This document shows positions 39,372-45,366 of a stretch of 45,366 nucleotides of DNA, in pieces. Each line of letters begins with the position of its first letter. The stretch's first letter is position 1. The notes under the pieces are model-generated. The model did no database searches and had not been told where the DNA came from. It saw nothing but the letters and a program-made list of their open reading frames with translations. The stretch is from an uncultured Collinsella sp. (GTDB lineage: Bacteria; Actinomycetota; Coriobacteriia; Coriobacteriales; Coriobacteriaceae), in assembly GCA_900542945.1 (NCBI GenBank), contig UQPI01000013.1:1-45366 (forward strand), given 5' to 3'. A program made the translations under genes and the position numbers.

Positions 39372-41594
39372 TTAGAGATGCAGCACGCGGTCGCGGATCT
39401 CCTCGGTTCGACCCTGGTTCCAGAACTGGGTACCGATGTAGCCGCACGTACGACGAGCGACGTTCATTTTCTCCTGGTCGCGGTTGCCGCAGTTGGGGCA
39501 CTCCCACACCAGCTTGCCATCGTCCTCGACAATGCGGATCTCGCCATCGTAGCCACACACCTGGCAGTAGTCGCTCTTGGTGTTGAGCTCGGCGTACATG
39601 ATGTTGTCGTAGATGTACTGCATCACGCGAATGACAGCCTTGAGGTTGTCCTGCATGTTGGGAACCTCAACGTAAGAGATAGCACCGCCCGGCGAAAGCT
39701 GCTGGAACATGCCCTCAAACTTAAGCTTATCGAAGGCATCGATCTCCTCGGACACGTGGACGTGATAGCTGTTGGTAATGTAGCCCTTGTCCGTCACGCC
39801 CGGGATAATGCCAAAACGACGCTGCAGGCACTTGGCGAACTTGTAGGTCGTCGACTCCAACGGCGTACCGTACAGCGAGAAATCGATGTCGCTCGCAGCC
39901 TTCCACTCGGCGCACTTGTCGTTCATGCGCTGCATGACGGCCATGGCAAACGGCGTGCCTTCCTTCTCGGTGTGGCTGTGGCCCGTCATGTACTTGACGC
40001 ACTCATACAGGCCAGCATAGCCCAGGCTGATGGTAGAGTATCCGCCCACGAGCAGCTTGTCGATCGTCTCGCCCTTCTTCAGACGAGCGAGGGCGCCGTA
40101 CTGCCACAAAATCGGTGCAGCGTCAGAAAGCGTGCCCATCAGGCGCTCATGACGGCACAGCAGAGCACGGTGGCACAGCTCAAGGCGCTCGTCGAAGATC
40201 TTCCAGAACTTGTCCATGTCCTGATGCGAGCTCAGCGCGACATCGGGCAGGTTGATGGTCACAACACCCTGGTTAAAGCGGCCATAGTACTTAGGTTTGG
40301 TCGGGTCATAGTTCAGCGCGTTGGCGACATTGTTAAAGCCGTTGCCCGAGCGGTCGGGCGTCAGGAAACTGCGACAACCCATGCAGGTGTAGCAATCGCC
40401 GTTGCCGGCGGTCTCGCCCTTCGACAGCTTGAGCTCGCGCATCTTCTTCTCGGAGATGTAATCGGGCACCATGCGCTTGGCGGTACACTTGGCAGCCAGC
40501 TGGGTCAGGTAGAAGTACGGGGAATTCTCGTGAACGTTATCGTCCTCGAGTACATAGATAAGCTTGGGGAATGCCGGGGTAATCCACACACCGGCTTCGT
40601 TCTTAACGCCCTCATAGCGTTGACGAAGCGTCTCCTCCACGATCATGGCAAGGTCGTGCTTCTCCTGGGGCGTACGGGCCTCATTGAGATACATAAAGAC
40701 CGTCACGAACGGCGCCTGGCCATTGGTGGTCATAAGGGTCACGACCTGATACTGAATCGTCTGGACGCCGCGACGGATCTCATCGCGCAGACGGTCCTCA
40801 ACGACCTCACGGACCTTTTCGGCAGATGCCGAAACACCGAGCTCCTCAAGCTCGCGAGCGACCTCGCCGCGAATCTTTTGACGGCTCACCTCAACAAACG
40901 GGGCAAGATGGGTCAGCGAAATAGACTGGCCGCCGTACTGGGAGGAAGCAACCTGGGCGATAATCTGCGTCGCGATGTTGCAGGCAGTCGAGAAGCTGTG
41001 CGGCTTCTCGATCAGCGTGCCCGAGATAACGGTGCCGTTCTGAAGCATATCCTCCAGGTTCACCAGGTCGCAGTTATGCATGTGCTGGGCAAAGTAGTCG
41101 GAATCGTGGAAGTGGATCAGGCCCTCGTTGTGGGCATCCACGATCTCCTGGGGCAGCAGCACGCGCTGAGTCAGGTCCTTGGAAATCTCGCCGGCCATGT
41201 AGTCGCGCTGAACGGAGTTGACGGTCGGGTTCTTGTTAGAGTTCTCCTGCTTGACCTCTTCGTTATTGCACTCGATCAGCGACAGAATCTTGTCGTCGGT
41301 CGTGTTCTTCTGGCGCTTCAGGCTCTGGACATAGCGATAGATGATGTAGTGGCGGGCGACCTCGTAGCAGTCGAGACGCATGATCTCGTCCTCGACCAAA
41401 TCCTGGATCTCCTCGACCGAAACGGTGTGGCCCGCGTTCTCGCATGCCTCGGCGACGTTTTGCGCCGCATAAACCACCTGGCGGTCGGTTAGACGAGAGC
41501 TCTCCTCGACCTCCAAGTTTGCGGCGCGAATCGCATTGACGATCTTATCGATGTCAAAGACAACCTCGGTGCCGCTGCGCTTGATGATCTTCAT
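39372..41594 (-). CDS. nrdD: Anaerobic ribonucleoside-triphosphate reductase
   Basis: A 740-residue glycyl-radical enzyme reducing ribonucleoside triphosphates to deoxynucleotides without oxygen. Residues 1-90 form an ATP-cone regulatory domain (KRSGTEVVFDIDKIVNAI). The large barrel follows. The C-terminus has two zinc Cys pairs, CQVCG and CPNCG, and the glycyl-radical loop RRTCGYIGTQFWNQGR. ATG 41594 is the first codon with homology to family N-termini; AAGAGGC lies upstream. An NrdR box precedes the gene and nrdG lies downstream. Confidence 0.97.
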   Translation of the reverse strand: MKIIKRSGTEVVFDIDKIVNAIRAANLEVEESSRLTDRQVVYAAQNVAEACENAGHTVSVEEIQDLVEDEIMRLDCYEVARHYIIYRYVQSLKRQKNTTDDKILSLIECNNEEVKQENSNKNPTVNSVQRDYMAGEISKDLTQRVLLPQEIVDAHNEGLIHFHDSDYFAQHMHNCDLVNLEDMLQNGTVISGTLIEKPHSFSTACNIATQIIAQVASSQYGGQSISLTHLAPFVEVSRQKIRGEVARELEELGVSASAEKVREVVEDRLRDEIRRGVQTIQYQVVTLMTTNGQAPFVTVFMYLNEARTPQEKHDLAMIVEETLRQRYEGVKNEAGVWITPAFPKLIYVLEDDNVHENSPYFYLTQLAAKCTAKRMVPDYISEKKMRELKLSKGETAGNGDCYTCMGCRSFLTPDRSGNGFNNVANALNYDPTKPKYYGRFNQGVVTINLPDVALSSHQDMDKFWKIFDERLELCHRALLCRHERLMGTLSDAAPILWQYGALARLKKGETIDKLLVGGYSTISLGYAGLYECVKYMTGHSHTEKEGTPFAMAVMQRMNDKCAEWKAASDIDFSLYGTPLESTTYKFAKCLQRRFGIIPGVTDKGYITNSYHVHVSEEIDAFDKLKFEGMFQQLSPGGAISYVEVPNMQDNLKAVIRVMQYIYDNIMYAELNTKSDYCQVCGYDGEIRIVEDDGKLVWECPNCGNRDQEKMNVARRTCGYIGTQFWNQGRTEEIRDRVLHL

Positions 41595-41817
41595 CCTCTT
41601 GCCTCTTTCGCGTCGTAGTCTCATTGCGCTTCAGAGCCAAACGATGCCCGGCAGGGCTTGCCCCTGTCTTGCGGCGCCGTCGCGCAATCTGTGTTCTCGA
41701 TAAACCATAGGTCCTCATGCGGACAATCCTCGCGGCCGATCAAGCGGCTCAAAGATCTATCCAAATGGGGCAAATAAGGTCCTCGTTCTCTGTCCGCCAT
41801 CTATCATACGACAAAGA
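41595..41817 (-). other. Long nrdD leader
   Basis: About 220 bases lie between the nrdD promoter and its start codon. GC-rich segments such as GGGGCAAGCCC could fold, but I do not recognise a cobalamin or other riboswitch core. No supported frame is present. Confidence 0.4.
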
Positions 41818-41867
41818 GGCATCTATATCCTGTATTCTTTTTTTAGTTCAAACACAACATATAGTGT
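41818..41867 (-). promoter_or_regulatory. nrdD promoter with NrdR box
   Basis: ACACAACATATAGTGT (41852-41867) matches the NrdR consensus ACACWATATATWGTGT at 15 of 16 bases. It abuts a minus-strand -35 TTGAAC (41851-41846), which is 18 bases from TATAGA (41827-41822). A weak second box (9 of 16) overlaps the -10 at 41818-41833; its spacing of 34 bases is longer than the usual 31-32. Confidence 0.72.
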
Positions 41868-41879
41868 TTCAGCAGGTCA

Positions 41880-42236
41880 AAGCAATTGGTCATTTTGCAG
41901 ACGCATTAATTATGAGGGGTTCTTCGCAAGTCGGTAAAACGTTACCAACACGGCTACCTGCATGGCAGTTATAAAACCCCCTTAGTCAAGCCGCTGACAA
42001 ATCCTACCAAAACCAAGCCGCTCACGCCAAAAGAATCCAAAAGATTATGCTTGACCAACATGTTGCGGTCGTGCCTTGCCGAGCCCCATGTAACCGCGGC
42101 ACGAATCCTTGAAAGATATGTGTATGCAAACAGAGAAGATGAGAGTTTTCTCGGATGGCTACTGAGAAACATCCCAGAAGATCAAAAAACTCGAAATTTG
42201 GTGACGTATTTGGCGACCCATTTGGCGAGCAAAATC
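41880..42236 (+). pseudogene. Decayed coding remnants beside the IS element
   Basis: Two short frames look protein-like but lack starts and continuity. At about 41885-41974 MRGSSQVGKT resembles the Walker A of AAA-type ATPases (ARQVGKT) and then stops. In another frame, about 41916-42236, an open stretch includes AARILERYVYANREDESF and NIPEDQKTRNLVTYLATH and runs into the left end of the IS200-like element. They may be the broken remains of one gene or two. No family is assigned to the second part. Confidence 0.3.
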
Positions 42237-42956
42237 AAAACCACCCCTAGAAGGGGTGGTTTGCTCTTAGGGTGTAACCCTTGGATTTCCGGCACGCGTC
42301 TAAAGGCGCCGGCCCTCACGGGGTTCGGGCCGCACTGCAGATTGACCCGTGACGGGCCGGTCAAACCGGCGCTATTTACGCCCCGGCCCCCTATCGAAGG
42401 GGTCCTCGTACTCCTTGGCGCTCAGCCGGTCGAGCGCGATGTCGGCCTTCCCCTGCTCCCGGATGTACTTCGCGATCGTGGCCTCGTTCAGGCCGACGGT
42501 GGACACGCAGTGGCCCTCGGCCCAGAACTTCCTGTTGCCGAATTTGTACTTCATGTTCGCGTGCCTGCCGAATACCATCAGCGAGCTCTTCCCCTTCAGG
42601 TAGCCCATCACGCTGGACACGCTGTACTTCGGCGGTATCGCCAGCAGCATGTGGACGTGGTCGGGCATCAGGTGCCCCTCGATGACCTCTATCCCCTTGT
42701 ACTGGCAGAGCTTCCTGAAGATCTCCCCAAGGTCGGACCTTATTTGGTTGTAGATGACTTTGCGCCTATACTTCGGCGTGAACACGACGTGGTACTTGCA
42801 CGTCCACTTCGTGTGCGACAGGCCGTAGGCCTTCTGGGCCATACGCCACCACCGCCCTCTCGACTCGGATTCCTTGCGGCCTGAACAATCGCAAGTGTCC
42901 GGCGAGGGGGCGGCTTTGTAAAGCCGTTTGGCCCCACCCGCATAGCGGGTGGTTTC
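42236..42956 (-). mobile_element. IS200/IS605-type insertion sequence
   Basis: About 720 bases containing a Y1 transposase gene, with subterminal hairpins in place of terminal inverted repeats, as expected of the family: AACCACCCCT/AGGGGTGGTT (42239-42261) on one side and CCACCCGC/GCGGGTGG (42934-42952) on the other. Further small palindromes (GCCGGT/ACCGGC near 42355) lie past the gene end. No TnpB gene is present. Exact cleavage sites cannot be placed by eye. Confidence 0.75.
42372..42842 (-). CDS. tnpA: IS200/IS605-family transposase (Y1, TnpA)
   Basis: A 156-residue single-strand DNA transposase. WTCKYHVVFTPKYRRKVIY opens the fold, the HUH metal motif is GHLMPDHVHMLL, and the catalytic Tyr lies in NEATIAKYIREQGKAD. 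All catalytic residues are present, so it looks intact. ATG 42842 is the start consistent with family length; a GAGAGGGCGG stretch lies upstream. Such enzymes recognise DNA hairpins, which is relevant to the many palindromes in this window, though these are not copies of its ends. Confidence 0.93.
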   Translation of the reverse strand: MAQKAYGLSHTKWTCKYHVVFTPKYRRKVIYNQIRSDLGEIFRKLCQYKGIEVIEGHLMPDHVHMLLAIPPKYSVSSVMGYLKGKSSLMVFGRHANMKYKFGNRKFWAEGHCVSTVGLNEATIAKYIREQGKADIALDRLSAKEYEDPFDRGPGRK

Positions 42957-43005
42957 TGATGCGGCGCGCTGCGCGCCCCGCACAGGCTAAAGCCTGTAAA
43001 TAAAA

Positions 43006-43032
43006 CAGCCCAGAGGCTAAGCCTCTGGGCTG
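43006..43032 (-). terminator. Terminator of the tRNA operon
   Basis: CAGCCCAGAGGC pairs perfectly with GCCTCTGGGCTG (12 bp, 3-base loop), followed on the minus strand by TTTTATTTA, nine bases past the tRNA-Val 3' end. Confidence 0.88.
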
Positions 43033-43040
43033 CGAACATT

Positions 43041-43115
43041 TGGTGGGCGTTAGAAGATTTGAACTTCTGACCTCTTCCGTGTCAGGGAAGCGCTCTCCCC
43101 CTGAGCTAAACGCCC
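43041..43115 (-). tRNA. tRNA-Val (GAC)
   Basis: The minus strand folds as a 75-base tRNA with encoded CCA. The acceptor GGGCGTT pairs with AACGCCC, the anticodon stem CTTCC/GGAAG holds the loop CTGACAC with anticodon GAC, and GTTCAAATC is the T loop. Confidence 0.97.
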
Positions 43116-43118
43116 AAA

Positions 43119-43194
43119 TGGAGCGGACAACGGGGCTCGAACCCGCGACCCCAACCTTGGCAAGGTTGTGCTCTACCAACTGAGCCATGTCCGC
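43119..43194 (-). tRNA. tRNA-Gly (GCC)
   Basis: A 76-base tRNA on the minus strand with encoded CCA. The acceptor GCGGACA pairs with TGTCCGC, the anticodon stem CAACC/GGTTG holds TTGCCAA with anticodon GCC, and GTTCGAGCC is the T loop. It lies three bases upstream of tRNA-Val in the same transcript. Confidence 0.97.
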
Positions 43195-43206
43195 TTACGA
43201 GGATTA

Positions 43207-43235
43207 ATCTTACGTGATACCCGCATCCTATGCAA
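43207..43235 (-). promoter_or_regulatory. Promoter of the tRNA-Gly/tRNA-Val operon
   Basis: On the minus strand TTGCAT (43235-43230), 17 bases, TAAGAT (43212-43207), 12 bases before the tRNA-Gly 5' end. An A/T-rich palindrome lies directly upstream at about 43234-43262. Confidence 0.65.
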
Positions 43236-43337
43236 GAACTTTTTTTTGAAAAGTTTTGCGACGCCCTCTCGAACCTCGCGAAGACATCAGCCACCATGGA
43301 AAGCGCGGGCAAACGCAAACTCGCCGCAAGAGGCCCC

Positions 43338-45071
43338 CTACAACTCAGCGAGCATGATCCAGGCAGAGCTGTCCTGCGCAAGTCTGCCGTCTGCAAGCGG
43401 TGATGAGGTGAGCAGGACCTTGCCCGCCGGCAGCTCCACGGGTGCTGCACCGAAGTTCGTCACACACGCCCAGCCGTTGTCGCGGCGATAGGCGATGACG
43501 CCGCCCTCAGCGCCCTCGGCACCATCCGCAAGGCCGGTGCGCCCGTCAAGATCGAGCCACGCAAGATCGTTGGCGCACCCGCGCAGCTTGCGCCGCAGCC
43601 AGAGGGCGTCACGATAGAGCGCAAGCATCGATGTCGGGTCCGCTTCTTCCCTATCGGCAGCGTAATCGGAAAACCATGCAGGCTGCGGCAGATGGGGCGC
43701 CGCATCGGCGTCCGCCGGTGAAAACCCAAACGATCCGCCCTGCGTGGGATCGTCCGCTGCCACCCACGGCAGGGGCACACGGCAGCCGTCGCGCCCCTTC
43801 TCGCGCTTCGGTCCGTGCGTATTGGTCGCAGTAGGATCTTCGAGTGCGGCCCACGGGATATCGGCCACCTCAAAAAGGCCGAGCTCCTCACCCTGATACA
43901 CGTATGCCGAGCCCGGAAGCGCCAGCTCAAGCAAAAGGGCCGCCCGCGCGCGGCGCTCGCCGAGTTCACGGTCCTCGTCATAAGACGACCCGTCGCGTAA
44001 GAGCCAGTCAAGCGCAATCTGGTGGTAGCGCGTCGCCTTGATTTGCGGCAGGGCATAGCGCGTCGCCACGCGCGGCACGTCGTGGTTGGAGAGTACCCAG
44101 GTCGAGGCGGAATCGGATTCGATGGCCGCCTTCAAGCCCTCCTCGATTGCAGCGTGCATGTCATCATAGGTCCAAGTGGCCTTGGCGAACTCAAAGTTAA
44201 ATGTCTGGCCAAGCTCGCTGGGGCGCGCGTAGAGATACTGGCGCTCGGGCAGCACCCACGCCTCGGCAACAGCGCTGCGCGGCGGATTATAGCGGTCGAA
44301 CACGCGGCGCCACTCGCGATAGATCTCGTGAACCTCGTTGCGATCCCACAGCGGATGGGTGCCGTCGTCAACCATGTCATCGCCCTCGGCGAGATGCCAC
44401 TGGTCGAGATCATCGCGGTCGAGATCCTTGGCGAGACCGTGCGCCACATCAATGCGAAAGCCATCGACGCCTCGATCGCTCCAAAACGCCAGGACGTCGC
44501 AAAAGAACGCGCGAACCTCGGGGCATGACCAGTCAAAGTCCGGCTGCTCGGGCGTAAACATGTGCAGATACCACTGACCGTCCGCAACACGCGTCCAGGC
44601 GGGGCCGCCAAAGTTGGCATTCCAATTGGTGGGAGGCAGCTCGCCATGCTCGCCGCGACCATCACGGAAGATATAGCGGGCGCGCTCGGGCGATCCGGGG
44701 CCGGCGGCAAGAGCGGCTTTGAACCAGGGGTGCTGGTTGGACGAATGGTTGGGCACGATGTCGACGATGACCTTGATGCCGCGCGCGTGAGCCGCGGCGA
44801 TCATGTCATCGAAGTCGTCAAGCGAGCCGAGACGTTGGTCGACATCGCAGTAGTCCGCCACGTCATAGCCGCCATCGACAAGAGGCGATGGGTAAAACGG
44901 GCTCAGCCAGATGGCCTCGATACCCAGCCGCTCAAGATAGTCCATCTGCTGGGTAATGCCCGCGATATCGCCCAAACCCGAACCAGTCGAGTCCTTAAAC
45001 GAGCGCGGGTAAATCTGATAGATCGCGGCATCGGACATCCATGAGCGCGAGGAGGACTTTTCTGTAGCCAT
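43338..45071 (-). CDS. GH13 alpha-glucosidase (oligo-1,6-glucosidase-like)
   Basis: A 577-residue glycoside hydrolase of family 13, releasing glucose from alpha-linked oligosaccharides in the cytoplasm (no signal peptide). Conserved regions: VIVDIVPNHSS, the nucleophile Asp in GFRIDVAHG, the acid/base Glu in AVAEAWV, and the transition-state Asp in LSNHDVPR. IYQIYPRSFKDSTGSGLGDI at the start is typical of the subfamily 30/31 group. GFRIDVAHGL, with Ala-His after the nucleophile, suggests preference for alpha-1,4 or mixed substrates rather than strict alpha-1,6. ATG 45071 follows AAGGGAG. No sugar transporter is adjacent in the window. Confidence 0.93.
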   Translation of the reverse strand: MATEKSSSRSWMSDAAIYQIYPRSFKDSTGSGLGDIAGITQQMDYLERLGIEAIWLSPFYPSPLVDGGYDVADYCDVDQRLGSLDDFDDMIAAAHARGIKVIVDIVPNHSSNQHPWFKAALAAGPGSPERARYIFRDGRGEHGELPPTNWNANFGGPAWTRVADGQWYLHMFTPEQPDFDWSCPEVRAFFCDVLAFWSDRGVDGFRIDVAHGLAKDLDRDDLDQWHLAEGDDMVDDGTHPLWDRNEVHEIYREWRRVFDRYNPPRSAVAEAWVLPERQYLYARPSELGQTFNFEFAKATWTYDDMHAAIEEGLKAAIESDSASTWVLSNHDVPRVATRYALPQIKATRYHQIALDWLLRDGSSYDEDRELGERRARAALLLELALPGSAYVYQGEELGLFEVADIPWAALEDPTATNTHGPKREKGRDGCRVPLPWVAADDPTQGGSFGFSPADADAAPHLPQPAWFSDYAADREEADPTSMLALYRDALWLRRKLRGCANDLAWLDLDGRTGLADGAEGAEGGVIAYRRDNGWACVTNFGAAPVELPAGKVLLTSSPLADGRLAQDSSAWIMLAEL

Positions 45072-45366
45072 GGGGTGTGTCTCCCTTGCAACGAGGTTTT
45101 GTGAGATGCCCACGATGATACGCCCAAAGCTGACATTCACGGCAATCAACGCCGCAGCCACGCCCCAAACGCTCGCCCCCTCTCGGGCTCGAGCCTCCTG
45201 GGACAAATCGATCGATTAGTGAAAAGAACGGAAGACTTACTCCCCCGGCCACGACAGCGAGCGGGCTCCGGGTGCCCCAGGTTGCCGCGAAAGAGGAGGG
45301 AAGCGTACTTTATGTACGCGACCGACGATTGAGGGGCAAGATGGGGTGCCCGGGGCCCGCGCAGCG
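45072..45366. other. Upstream region of the glucosidase gene to the window end
   Basis: No supported gene. The region should contain the glucosidase promoter, but none stands out by eye. Its right third is the inverted repeat at 45261-45360. Confidence 0.4.
45261..45360. repeat. 100-bp nested inverted repeat at the window edge
   Basis: Two 19-base arms, GCGGGCTCCGGGTGCCCCA and TGGGGTGCCCGGGGCCCGC, pair with two G-T-type mismatches. Between them GCGTAC and GTACGC (45303-45319) form a perfect inner hairpin. It has a nested shape like that of the element at 39223 but does not share its sequence. It may continue beyond the window. Confidence 0.6.

Noticed and set aside
39378..41492. 704-codon open frame antisense to nrdD
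   Set aside because: Same cause: a shadow of a long GC-rich gene with no recognisable motifs or ribosome site.
41595..41817. Cobalamin-type riboswitch upstream of nrdD
   Set aside because: No B12-box-like core or matching stems were found, and NrdD does not need cobalamin.
42051..42884. 277-codon plus-strand frame across the IS200-type element
   Set aside because: Past about 42236 it is only the antisense of the transposase; the first part is treated as a decayed fragment.

Overview
The window is about 45.4 kb of moderately GC-rich DNA from a Gram-positive anaerobe. Strong AGGAGG-type ribosome sites, GTG/TTG starts, an anaerobic NrdD/NrdG reductase, a UvrX-YolD SOS pair, a DUF3793-flavodoxin pair and the general protein flavour point to a gut coriobacterium close to Collinsella. 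The genus is an inference from family content, not a database match. No rRNA operon, CRISPR array, prophage or plasmid backbone is visible. Most genes are on the minus strand.

Layout. (1) 1-453: 3' end of a TatD-family nuclease of the type found in Qat anti-phage loci; its partners would lie left of the window. (2) 535-11069: a ten-gene minus-strand catabolic operon, with its GntR regulator at 11180-11923. Reading downstream it encodes a YfcC-type carrier, a YtcJ-type amidohydrolase, FrlC-, FrlB- and FrlD-like proteins, then after an internal hairpin a second PfkB kinase, an amidohydrolase-fold protein, a YjbQ protein, a BtpA/SgcQ barrel and an FGGY kinase. The FrlBCD core suggests use of an Amadori (fructosamine-type) compound. 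The downstream module and the altered metal sites of both amidohydrolases are not explained by known frl or fra loci. (3) 12074-16294: two HAD phosphatases, pgi and a truncated alcohol-dehydrogenase-like domain. (4) 16445-18442: an SOS cassette with a near-consensus promoter and two LexA boxes. (5) 18469-20199: a heavy-metal-binding membrane protein behind a CsoR-like operator, and a divergent DUF3793-flavodoxin operon. (6) 20317-23420: a polar amino-acid ABC transporter whose permease has an unusual secreted N-terminal domain. (7) 23568-27248: endonuclease IV, a ferredoxin-type aldo/keto reductase, a decayed cyclase fragment and small or secreted proteins. (8) 27561-32667: metY with a structured leader, a divergent LysR regulator, rnhA, an oxidoreductase, acylphosphatase and a PerR-like regulator. 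(9) 32745-38297: HAD phosphatase, an orphan UreE-like protein with an FKBP isomerase, M19 dipeptidase, YgjP-like protease, and folE-HD-folB. (10) 38364-41867: nrdG and nrdD behind an NrdR box, separated by two long inverted repeats. (11) 42236-45071: an IS200-type element, tRNA-Gly and tRNA-Val, and a GH13 glucosidase.

A recurring theme is long intergenic inverted repeats. Three are 61-63 bp hairpins with unrelated sequences but the same architecture (15698, 24455, 32677). Three are larger elements (38961, 39223, 45261), two of them with a clear inner palindrome. None is explained by the annotated genes. All calls come from reading the sequence; no similarity search was run.
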